Shown here: positions 8,203 to 16,200 of the stretch, piece after piece
Layout: each line of letters begins with the position of its first letter
How positions within the stretch are numbered: the first letter of the stretch is position 1
From: Acidobacteriota bacterium
GTDB taxonomy: Bacteria; Acidobacteriota; Thermoanaerobaculia; Multivoradales; JAHEKO01
Assembly (NCBI GenBank): GCA_006227875.1
Contig: SBFI01000417.1
Span: forward strand, 1-18,368
Reading direction: 5' to 3'
DNA: 18,368 nucleotides
Made by a program: the position numbers and the translations under genes
The notes under the pieces: model-generated
What the model was told of the DNA's origin: nothing
Databases searched by the model: none
Seen by the model: only the letters and a program-made list of their open reading frames with translations

Positions 8203-8366
8203 GCGGCGTATCTGCCTGGGCACCGACCTGGAGCGCAGCTCCAGGGTTGGTCCTGCTGCGTTACGCTCGCTCGCGCCTACTCAACGTACTTCGAGTACGC
8301 CTTCGCAGGCCCTCCCTCGCAAGCCTTGCATCTACAGGCACCTACGCCGCTTCGCTACGAACGGCG
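8203..8366. repeat. Intergenic inverted-repeat element (REP/MITE-like)
   Basis: The gap from 8174 to 8423 holds no credible gene but is full of symmetry. GCGGCGTATCTGCCTG (8203-8218) pairs with CAGGCACCTACGCCGC (8335-8350) at 14 of 16 positions, giving imperfect terminal inverted repeats 148 bp from end to end. Inside lie CCTGGAGC/GCTCCAGG around GCA (8227-8245) and CGTACT/AGTACG around TCG (8285-8299). Across the right end, CGCCG, a bulged C, TTCG, CTA, CGAA, CGGCG forms another stem (8345-8366). No open frame of note or transposase is present. The layout fits a dispersed, non-coding intergenic repeat. Only one copy is in this window, so repetition elsewhere is inferred. Confidence 0.6.
8227..8245 (+). 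other. Perfect 8-bp hairpin downstream of the coaX-side gene cluster
   Basis: CCTGGAGC at 8227-8234 and GCTCCAGG at 8238-8245 form a perfect 8-bp stem with a 3-base loop, 54 nt after the stop at 8173. It may slow or end transcription of the upstream unit, but no T run follows, so it is not a standard intrinsic terminator. It lies inside the inverted-repeat element and may be part of that element. Confidence 0.45.
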
Positions 8367-8423
8367 GTGTCGGACTAGCCTCACGGCAGAAGATTCCCGG
8401 GGCGTCTTCCGTCCTTATTGGGT

Positions 8424-10703
8424 GTGGAGACGTGGAAGGCCCCGGTGCTGGCGCCCGTAGCGGCGTTGGTGGCTGGTGCCACTGTGGGCGGGCCGGCTAC
8501 GGCGGTCTCGATACCCCTGGTCACGGTTCTGCTGGCACTCGGGCTGACTCTTCGCCGAGGCGCCGGCTGGAACGTGGCCGCCCTGGCACTGGGTCTTCTC
8601 GGTGCCGCGACCGATGGCGGTCGACTGCCCACCGACCGGCACCTCTTCCCCGACCAGCAGCGACCGGTGACCCTTGTCGGCCATTTGGCCGGCCATTGGA
8701 GCGAGCACCAGGAGCGGTTGTCGGTGCCCCTGCGGGTGGAAACTCTCCGTCAAGGGACACGGGTCGAGTCCTGGCCGATGACCATCTCCTTGTCGCTGCC
8801 CGCCGGCGAGCCGCCGCCGGCCGGCTACCGATTTCGGGTCAGGGGCTATGTGCGGCGCTCGGCCGGTTTTGCCAACCACCCTCCGGTCCCAGCGGGCCGC
8901 TGGCGTCTGTGGGTGAAATCGAGAGTCCTGATCGAGCCCGAGCCGGGCAGCAGGGATATCGAGTTGCTCGTCGACCGCATGCAGTGGCTGCGCCGGCGTC
9001 TCGACGAAGCCTTGCGAACCGGATCGGGGACGCGACCCGGCGCCATCATCACCCGTACTCTGGTGCTGGGGGAGCGATGGGCCACACCGGTGAGCTGGCG
9101 GCGAGCGCTGCGGCGGGCCGGCATGTCGCACCTGCTGGCGCTGTCGGGGCTGCATGTGGGGCTGCTGGTCGGCATCTCGTTGGTGGTGGGTGCCGGGCTG
9201 CCGCCAGGCGGTCGTTTCGCCGTCGTGGGTGTCGCAGTGGTGCTCTACCTCCTGGTGGCGGGGCCACGACCGAGCCTGCTGCGGGCGTCGGCGATGGTGC
9301 TCGTGGCCTGGACCTCTCTCCGTTTGGAACGTCCCCCGGTGGCGGCCAACCTCCTACCGCTGGTCGCCGGGGGGATGGTCCTGATCGAGCCCGGACTGCC
9401 ACGGGATCTGGGTTTCTGTCTGACCGTCGCCGCCACCGCCGGCATCATCCATCTGGCGCCGATCTTTGCCCGACGCTGGACGGTGCTGCCCGACCGACTG
9501 CGATTGCCACTGGCGACGACCGTGGCCGCCCAGCTGGCGACGATGCCGTGGGCGCTCCCCGCCTTTCATCTCGTCACCCCGCTGGCACCGTTGTGGAATC
9601 TGTTGGCCATACCGTGGACGGCATTGACCCTGACCGGTTGTCTGATCTGGAGCTGTGTGGCGCTGATCCTGCCGCCGGTCGGCCGGCTGGTGCTGCCGCT
9701 CCTCGATCTGCTGGCCTGGCCCTACGCCGCCCTCGGTAGCATCACTCCGGCACGGACACTGGCCTGGCCGCTACACCTCTCACCCCCGGCTGCAACCCTG
9801 CTGGCGGTGGCCGTGGGGGCGATCTGCCTCCAGCCCAAGCGGCTCTTGGCGCCCGCCATCGTCTGTCTGGCGGCCTGCCGGCTGGCCGCACCCGGCGCCC
9901 CAGCCGCCGCGCCGGAGATCATCGTGCTGGATGTGGGGCAGGGGGAGTCGGTGCTCTTGCGCCAAGGGAGCCGGGCGGTGCTGGTCGACGGTGGGGGTTG
10001 GCGATTTGGCGATATCGGCGGCCGCGTCGTCTTGCCGGTGCTTGCCGAGCTGGGCGTCCGCAGGCTGGAGGCGGTGGTCCTGAGCCACCCCGATCTGGAT
10101 CACTGTGGCGGGTTGCTGGACATCGTCGGCTATCTGCCGGTAGGTGAGATTTGGACGGCCCCGGGATGGACGGCAACCCGCTGTGCTCGCCAGCTGGTCT
10201 CCAAACCGGGGCTCCCGGTGCGGGTCCTCTGGGCCGGAGAGTCGGCCGTCGTGGGGGACTGGCAGCTGCTGGCCCTCCATCCGCGAGCGGGTGACCGCCG
10301 GGGCCGCAACGACCGCTCGCTGGTGCTCGCGGCCTCGGCGGCCGGGCACTGTGTCCTGCTGACCGGGGACGTCGAAGCCGGTGGAGAGAGACAGCTGATC
10401 GTGGCCCTTGCCGAGATGGCCTCCGGCTGCGACATCCTCAAGGTGCCCCACCACGGCAGCAGCAGCTCCACCTCGGTAGCCCTGCTCGAGGCCCTGAGCC
10501 CACGCTTGGCGCTGATCTCGGCCGGGGTCCACAACCGCTATGGCCACCCGTCCGCGGAGACCCTCGACCGGCTCACGAGACGCGGTATCCGGGTGCTGCG
10601 GACCGATCGCCACGGGATGATCCGCCTCACCCTCCACCGGAGCGGCCCGATCCACATCGGGCTGCCGGGCAGCCCGCGATTGGGTGCCGCCGCGGAGCGC
10701 TAA
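8424..10703 (+). CDS. comEC: ComEC/Rec2 DNA-uptake channel with metallo-beta-lactamase domain
   Basis: This inner-membrane channel carries single-stranded DNA into the cytoplasm during natural transformation. The N-terminal third has a DUF4131-like region with an early hydrophobic segment. The competence domain follows, with the hallmark SHLLALSGLHVGLL near residues 235-248 and many hydrophobic spans through about residue 490. The C-terminal part is a metallo-beta-lactamase-like domain beginning LDVGQGESVLL, with the metal motif SHPDLDH (His/Asp/Asp/His about 555-560), LTGDVEAGGE and VPHHGSSSS. About 759 residues is full length for ComEC, and the nuclease-type metal residues are intact. The start is uncertain: GTG at 8424 is preferred, TTG at 8418 is in frame two codons earlier, and neither has a clear ribosome site. 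A stop at 8376 rules out a much longer protein. No other competence gene is in the window, so transformability is not shown. Confidence 0.95.
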   Translation: METWKAPVLAPVAALVAGATVGGPATAVSIPLVTVLLALGLTLRRGAGWNVAALALGLLGAATDGGRLPTDRHLFPDQQRPVTLVGHLAGHWSEHQERLSVPLRVETLRQGTRVESWPMTISLSLPAGEPPPAGYRFRVRGYVRRSAGFANHPPVPAGRWRLWVKSRVLIEPEPGSRDIELLVDRMQWLRRRLDEALRTGSGTRPGAIITRTLVLGERWATPVSWRRALRRAGMSHLLALSGLHVGLLVGISLVVGAGLPPGGRFAVVGVAVVLYLLVAGPRPSLLRASAMVLVAWTSLRLERPPVAANLLPLVAGGMVLIEPGLPRDLGFCLTVAATAGIIHLAPIFARRWTVLPDRLRLPLATTVAAQLATMPWALPAFHLVTPLAPLWNLLAIPWTALTLTGCLIWSCVALILPPVGRLVLPLLDLLAWPYAALGSITPARTLAWPLHLSPPAATLLAVAVGAICLQPKRLLAPAIVCLAACRLAAPGAPAAAPEIIVLDVGQGESVLLRQGSRAVLVDGGGWRFGDIGGRVVLPVLAELGVRRLEAVVLSHPDLDHCGGLLDIVGYLPVGEIWTAPGWTATRCARQLVSKPGLPVRVLWAGESAVVGDWQLLALHPRAGDRRGRNDRSLVLAASAAGHCVLLTGDVEAGGERQLIVALAEMASGCDILKVPHHGSSSSTSVALLEALSPRLALISAGVHNRYGHPSAETLDRLTRRGIRVLRTDRHGMIRLTLHRSGPIHIGLPGSPRLGAAAER

Positions 10704-10715
10704 ACTGGCGCCATT

Positions 10716-11666
10716 ATGGGCACCTTGATGGTCATCCTGGGCCCGACGGCGGTGGGGAAGAGTGCGTTGGGAATGCGTCTGGCCGAGCAGCTCGACGGTG
10801 AGATCGTCAACGCCGATGCCCTCCAGGTCTACCGCGGCTTCGATGTCGGAACGGCCAAGCCGACGGCCGAGGAGAGGCGACGGGTGCGTCATCATCTGAT
10901 CGATATCCTGGATCCCCACGAGCAGTTCTCGGCCGGGGACTTTGCGCGGCGGGCCCGGCAGGCGATCGAGGACATCGGGCAGCGGTCCAAGGTGCCGATC
11001 GTGGTGGGCGGGAGCGGTCTGTATCTGCGCGCCCTGCTCGAAGGAATCGCCGAGATTCCACCGGTCGATCCCCGGCTTACCGACTATCTGCGGCGCCGAC
11101 TGGGGGCCGAGGGTCTGGCCCGACAGCGACTGGGGTTGACTCTACTCGACCCCGAGACCGCCAATCGGCTGGCCCCGGGCGACACGCAAAGGACCCTGCG
11201 GGCCCTGGCGGTGGCCCTGGGAACCGGCCGTCCGTTGGCGGCCTGGATAGCCGAGCGACCCTACGGCCGGCAGCCGCTACCCGCGTTACGAATCGGATTG
11301 ACCCTGCCCCGAGCCATCTTGTACGATCGAATCGCGGATCGAGTCCGGTCCATGGTGCAGGAGGGGTGGGTGGAAGAGGTGGTGGAGCTCCTCGACCGAG
11401 GGTTGAGCCCTTCCCTGCCGGCGTTCCAGGCAATCGGTTATCGCCAGCTGGCGGGAGTCGCCAGAGGTCGGACTACACTCGAGGAAGCGATCGCAGAGAC
11501 GATCCGGGCGACGACCCGGTTCGCCAAGAGACAGGCGACCTGGCACCGGAACGAGAAGAACATAACTTGGTTTTCCGCCGATGAGATCGAGCGGGAGCTG
11601 CCACAAATAGTGGCCATTTGGAATGAATTTGGCCGAAGGGGGGCGTATGCCGAAGACGACAATTAA
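10716..11666 (+). CDS. miaA: tRNA dimethylallyltransferase (A37 isopentenylation)
   Basis: This enzyme transfers the dimethylallyl group of DMAPP to N6 of adenosine 37 in tRNAs that read codons starting with U, which steadies codon pairing. It has 316 residues, normal for MiaA. The P-loop GPTAVGKS is at residues 9-16. The substrate region NADALQVYRGFDVGTAKP is at 32-49, where the usual Asp-Ser pair reads Asp-Ala (D34, A35). VVGGSGLYLRALLEGI follows near 97-112, and AIGYRQL lies in the C-terminal part. The tail carries the TRFAKRQATWHRNEKNITWF segment common in the family. The ATG at 10716 is 12 nt after the comEC stop, with no strong ribosome site. The last 20 nt overlap hfq, matching the miaA-hfq arrangement well known in Proteobacteria. 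Confidence 0.97.
   Translation: MGTLMVILGPTAVGKSALGMRLAEQLDGEIVNADALQVYRGFDVGTAKPTAEERRRVRHHLIDILDPHEQFSAGDFARRARQAIEDIGQRSKVPIVVGGSGLYLRALLEGIAEIPPVDPRLTDYLRRRLGAEGLARQRLGLTLLDPETANRLAPGDTQRTLRALAVALGTGRPLAAWIAERPYGRQPLPALRIGLTLPRAILYDRIADRVRSMVQEGWVEEVVELLDRGLSPSLPAFQAIGYRQLAGVARGRTTLEEAIAETIRATTRFAKRQATWHRNEKNITWFSADEIERELPQIVAIWNEFGRRGAYAEDDN
11636..11643 (+). promoter_or_regulatory. Ribosome-binding site that sets the hfq start
   Basis: AAGGGGGG lies inside the 3' end of miaA, with its AAGG core seven bases before the ATG at 11647. It supports that ATG over the in-frame ATG at 11623, which would add eight residues (MNLAEGGR) not expected at the Hfq N-terminus. Confidence 0.65.
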
Positions 11667-11868
11667 CATCCAGGACGGCTATCTCTTTCAGAAGCTCAAG
11701 GCCGGCGACAAACTCACCGTCCGACTGGTGACGGGTGACCGGTTGGAGGGACACCTCAAACGTTTCGACCGCTTTGCGCTGGTCCTCGAGCAAGACGGGC
11801 AGGAGACCCTGGTCTACAAGCATGGCGTCGTCGCCATCGATGCAGGCGAAGAATCAGCGCAGGAGTAA
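11647..11868 (+). CDS. hfq: RNA chaperone Hfq
   Basis: Hfq is a hexameric Sm-like protein that helps small RNAs pair with mRNAs and affects mRNA stability and translation. This copy has 73 residues. The N-terminal helix region INIQDGYLFQKLKAG resembles the QDxxLNxLR part of the proximal RNA face. The Sm1 motif is VRLVTGDRLEGHLKRFDRFA, and Sm2 is LVYKHGVVAID, with the conserved YKH. The C-terminal tail after the Sm fold is only about ten residues, so the long disordered tail of the E. coli protein is missing. The start lies inside miaA (20-nt overlap) and the end overlaps the following lipoprotein frame by about 29 nt. The Hfq fold is clear from order and motifs, although the sequence is divergent (GVVAI in place of AIST). 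Confidence 0.93.
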   Translation: MPKTTINIQDGYLFQKLKAGDKLTVRLVTGDRLEGHLKRFDRFALVLEQDGQETLVYKHGVVAIDAGEESAQE

Positions 11869-13228
11869 CGGACCCGCGCGCGGCTACGAGCTTCCGGTAC
11901 CCGGCCTCGCTCGTGTTGGAGCCGTGGTGCTGGCCGTGGCCCTTGTCGGGTGCGCCTCCAGGGGTCCGAGTGGGCCGGTGACCAGCGTTGTCTCCTCGGC
12001 CGACAAGCCCTATCTGGTGTCGCCGACTCGCGGCTATGCGTTGGCGATCGACGCCGAGACCCGACGGCAGCTGGACGAGATCCACCGGACGCTGATCGTG
12101 GAGGGCGAGCCGGCGCTTGCTCACCAGCGGGCCGAGCGGTTGCTGGCGATCAATCCCGGTCTTCATCCGGCCTCGGTGCTGGCCGCACAGGCCGACTTTG
12201 TGGCCAAGGACTACAACCGGGCTATCGGACGAATGCGATCGATAGCCGAAGAGATGCCCGAATACGTGGCCGCCCAGCTGCTCCTGGGTCGGAGCAGCGA
12301 GAAAACCGGCGAGATTCCCCGGGCGTTCGCCGCCTACTTCGCCGTCAGCGATATCGAGCCCCTGGCTCTGAAGCGGTCGGACGAGATGCGATCCAGGGCG
12401 ATCGAGATCATGGCCAACCGCATCAACGACTCGCTCGACCAGGGTCGGCTCCAGGAGGCGAGCCGGGGCGTGGCGCAGCTGCAGGAATGGGCGCCCGAGG
12501 AGGCGACGACGCTGCAGCTGACGGCGGATGTGGCAGCGCTGATGGAAGAGCCCGAAGCCGAGCTGGAGGCGCTGCGTCTGCTTGTCGGAAGCTATTCACA
12601 GGATCGGGAGTTGGTGGAGAGGTATGCGGAGCTGGAGCTCGAGGCCGGAGACCCTAGCCTTGGTCTGCGCGCTCTGCAGTCGCTGAGCGCCGAGTATCCC
12701 GACGATACCGAGTTGGTCGACAAGCTGGCCCTGGCCAAATTCCGTTGGCGCCTGCAGTTGCTGCCCGAGGAGATTCGGCAACTTGCCGAGCTCCCTGCTC
12801 TGACCCGGAGCCAGCTGGCGTCGCTTCTTTATTGGCTCTTCCCCGAAGTTCGCTATGGCCGACCGGCGGAGGCCAAGATCGCCAGCGACATCCTGGATGA
12901 TCCGCATCGTGAGGAGATCGTGCGGGTGATCAATCTGGGGCTCATGGAATTGGACACCGATCTCCACCAGTTCTCACCCGATCGGCAGGCCAGACGAATA
13001 GAAGTGCTCTCCAGCCTGACGCTGCTGCTGAACAAGCATCAGCCGCCGCTGGCCTGTATGGGGGAGGCACCGGTGACTGGAGCCTCCTCGGTCGAATTTG
13101 TCTGCCAACTCACGGCTCGCTGTGGTCTGTTGCCGAGCGAGGCCGACTGCCTTCCCAGCAGTGTGGTCTCCGGCGCTACGGCTCTCGAGATGTGCCGTCG
13201 CGCACAAGAGCAGCTAGGTATTCGCTAG
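11840..13228 (+). CDS. Lipoprotein with TPR-like repeats, an SLH-like segment and a Cys-rich tail
   Basis: I do not recognise a named protein. From the ATG at 11840 it has 462 residues. A basic N-region is followed by a hydrophobic stretch and the lipobox LVGC, with the lipidated Cys at residue 38, so it is probably anchored in a membrane and faces the periplasm or surface. Residues about 60-310 are helical and TPR-like (AERLLAINPGLHPASVLAAQ; LLLGRSSEKTGEIPRAFAAY). Residues about 320-397 resemble an SLH repeat (ASDILDDPHREEIVRVINLG, then LHQFSPDRQARRIEV), a pairing I recall from acidobacterial TPR proteins. The last 65 residues hold five cysteines. An earlier in-frame ATG at 11822 is possible, and neither start has a good ribosome site. 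It overlaps hfq by 29 nt and precedes dnaE by 52 nt. Probable role: cell-envelope scaffold (inference). Confidence 0.8.
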   Translation: MQAKNQRRSNGPARGYELPVPGLARVGAVVLAVALVGCASRGPSGPVTSVVSSADKPYLVSPTRGYALAIDAETRRQLDEIHRTLIVEGEPALAHQRAERLLAINPGLHPASVLAAQADFVAKDYNRAIGRMRSIAEEMPEYVAAQLLLGRSSEKTGEIPRAFAAYFAVSDIEPLALKRSDEMRSRAIEIMANRINDSLDQGRLQEASRGVAQLQEWAPEEATTLQLTADVAALMEEPEAELEALRLLVGSYSQDRELVERYAELELEAGDPSLGLRALQSLSAEYPDDTELVDKLALAKFRWRLQLLPEEIRQLAELPALTRSQLASLLYWLFPEVRYGRPAEAKIASDILDDPHREEIVRVINLGLMELDTDLHQFSPDRQARRIEVLSSLTLLLNKHQPPLACMGEAPVTGASSVEFVCQLTARCGLLPSEADCLPSSVVSGATALEMCRRAQEQLGIR

Positions 13229-13280
13229 GCGGAAGCGGTCGCAGCACATCTGATACCATTCGCTGAGATCGCGCCAGCAG

Positions 13281-16200
13281 ATGCCGTCGTTCGTCCACCT
13301 CCACCTCCACAGCCAGTACAGCCTTCTGGACGGCGCCAACCGCCCCGACGACGTCCTGGAGGCGGCCCGGGCCGCGGGTATGCCGGCCATGGCGCTGACC
13401 GACCACGGCAACATGTTCGGGGCGGTCGATTTCTACCAGCGCGCAAACAAGAAAGGCGTCAAACCGATCATCGGCATGGAGGCCTATGTGGCTCAAGGGA
13501 GCCACCGGGAGCGCGAGCGCGATCGGGGCCGCAGCAACCACCTGGTGCTCCTGGCCAGAAACGAGGCCGGGTATCGCAACCTGATCAAGCTCACCTCGCG
13601 GTCGTATCTCGAGGGCTTCTACTACAAGCCCCGGATCGACAAAGAGCTGTTGCGCGAGCACGCGGAGGGCATCATCGGGCTGTCGGCCTGTCTCAAAGGC
13701 GAGATCAACGAGAAGATCCTGGGACACCATCGTGACGAGGCGGAACGAACGGCCATGGAGTTCCGGGAGATTCTGGGCGAGGGCAACTTCTACCTCGAGC
13801 TTCAGGATCACGGCATCGAGGCACAGCGCCAGGCCAACGAGGTGCTGAGGGACATCGCACGTCGAAAGGAGATTCCTCTGGTAGTGACGAACGACTGCCA
13901 CTACCTGAAGAAAGGGGACGCCTTCGCGCACGACGTCCTTCTGTGCATCGGTACCCAGAAGACTCTTTCAGACACCGATCGGCTTCGCTACGCCTCCGAG
14001 GAGTTCTATCTCAAGACCGGGGATGAGATGCTGTCGATCTTTCCCCAGGACGGCGAGGCGATCGAGAACACGGTGGCGATCGCGGAGCGTTGCGGGCTCG
14101 AGATCGCCACCGACGAGTTTCACCTGCCCGCCTTTCCCATACCGGCCGGTTACACAGCCGACACCTTTTTCGAGAAGGTGACCTCGGAAGGTCTCGAGGT
14201 GCGTCTCGGTGAGTTGCGCGCCAAGAGAGCGGAAGTGTTGGAGCGTTTCAGCGAGGAGATGTACCGGCACCGGATGGCCAAGGAGGTCGAGGTCATCAAG
14301 AGGATGGGCTTTGCGGGCTACTTCCTCATCGTCTGGGACTTCATCCGACATGCGCGCGAGCAGGGGATCCCGGTGGGTCCGGGGCGCGGCTCGGCGGCAG
14401 GGTCGATCGTTTCCTACGCCCTGCGCATCACCGACATCGATCCCCTCCAATACAACTTGCTGTTCGAGAGATTTCTCAACCCGGAGCGGGTCAGCCTCCC
14501 CGATATCGACATCGACTTCTGTATGCGTCGGCGGGGTGAGGTTATCCAGTACGTCAGTGAGAAGTACGGGCGCGACCATGTCGCCCAGATCATCACCTTT
14601 GGCACGCTGGCGGCGAGGGCGGTGGTGCGCGACGTGGGACGCGTGATGGGGATTCCATACTCCAAGGTGGACCGCATCGCCAAGTTGATTCCGGACATGA
14701 CCCGCTCGCTGAGCAGCGCCGCCGAGGAAGTCGAGGCGCTGACCACCGAGGCCGAGAACGACAGCGAAGTGAGTCAGATCATCGAAGTCGGCAGTCGGTT
14801 GGAGGGTCTGACCCGCCACGCATCGCTGCACGCGGCCGGAGTGGTCATCGCGCCGCGCCCGATCGAAGAGCTGGTCCCCCTCTACAAGACCAACAAGGAC
14901 GAGGTGGCCACCCAGTGGGACAAGGATGTCATCGAGGAGCTGGGTCTGCTCAAGATGGACTTCCTCGGTCTGCGCACCCTGACGGTCATCGACGACACCC
15001 TGTCGATGCTCCGACTCTTGGGTGTCGAGCTGGATCTGGACAATGTGCCCCTGGACGACCCGGAGACCTACAAGCTCTTCTGCGATGGGCGCACCAACGG
15101 CATCTTCCAGTTCGAGTCGGGAGGAATGAAGGACCTCCTGCGCCGGGCTCAGCCCTCCAAATTCGAGGACCTGGCGGCCTTCAACGCCCTCTACCGGCCG
15201 GGTGCGCTCTCGGTGGGGATGGTGGAGGAGTACATCCAGAGAAAGCAGGGCAAGAAAGAGATCAAATACGTCCTGCCCGAGACCGAGCCCATCCTCGAAG
15301 AGACCTACGGTGTCATCGCCTATCAGGAACAGGTCATGCAGATTGCCGTCGACGTGGCCGGATTCACACTTGGCGAGGCCGATCTTCTGCGCAAGGCCAT
15401 GGGCAAGAAGCAGCCCGAGATGATGGCCAAGCAGAAGGAGAAGTTCCTCCAGGGTGCCGACGACAGGGGTGTGGCCAGAAGCAAGGCCAAAGGCCTGTGG
15501 GATCACATCGCGCCCTTTGCCGGCTACGGCTTCAACAAGAGCCACAGCGTCGCCTACGCCATGCTGGCCTACAAGACCGCCTATCTGAAGGCCCACTACC
15601 CGGTGGCGTTCATGGCCGCCATGCTGACTTCGGAGATGGCCTCCAAGGACAATGTGGCCAAGTACTTCCAGGAGTGTCGGGATATGGGTATCCAGGTGCT
15701 GCCACCCGATATCAATGAGAGCAGCTGGACCTTTACCGCGGCGGGAGACAACATCCGCTTTGGTCTCGGGGCGGTGAAGGGAGTAGGTGAGTCGGCGGTG
15801 GAGGCCATCCTGGAAGCGAGGCGCAGCGCCGGTCGGTTCTCCGGTCTGGTGCCGTTCGCTTGCGAAGTCGATCTCAAATCGATCAATCAGAAGGTCTTCG
15901 AGTGCCTCATCAAGTCCGGCAGCTTCGACAGCTTTGGGGTGGAGAGAAGCGCTCTGCTGGTGGCCCTACCGCGGGCTCTCGAGTTTGCCCAGAAGAGGCG
16001 TCGCGAGATCGAAGAGGGGCAGGGCAGTCTGTTTGCCTCGGCCTCGATGCCTCAGCCCGAGTTGGAGGTCGACGAGAAGCCATGGCCGGACAAGCGGCGT
16101 CTGAGTTTCGAAAAAGAGACCCTTGGCTTCTACCTCACCGGACATCCGCTGGCCGAGCACGCCAAGACCCTGCGCAAGCTCGCCTCGCACACCACCGGGT

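Noticed and set aside
8227..8245. Intrinsic terminator after the unknown gene
   Set aside because: The stem is perfect, but no T run follows; it is kept only as a hairpin within the repeat element.
9780..10919. A 379-codon minus-strand frame across comEC and miaA
   Set aside because: It runs across two real genes on the other strand and has no motifs.
11561..11635. Promoter for hfq inside miaA, as in E. coli
   Set aside because: The stretch is locally AT-richer, but I could not find a -35/-10 pair with acceptable match and spacing.
11735..11839. Longer N-terminus for the TPR/SLH-like lipoprotein
   Set aside because: Starting at 11735 would give a polar leader of over 70 residues before the lipobox and would overlap most of hfq; the ATG at 11840 gives a plausible lipoprotein signal.
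13229..13280. Promoter for dnaE
   Set aside because: TACCAT at 13254-13259 is a weak -10 match with no convincing -35 box, so a dedicated promoter is not supported.
13968..15596. A 542-codon open frame on the minus strand across dnaE
   Set aside because: It is antisense to conserved DnaE sequence and shows no motif or signal; it is a GC-driven shadow.
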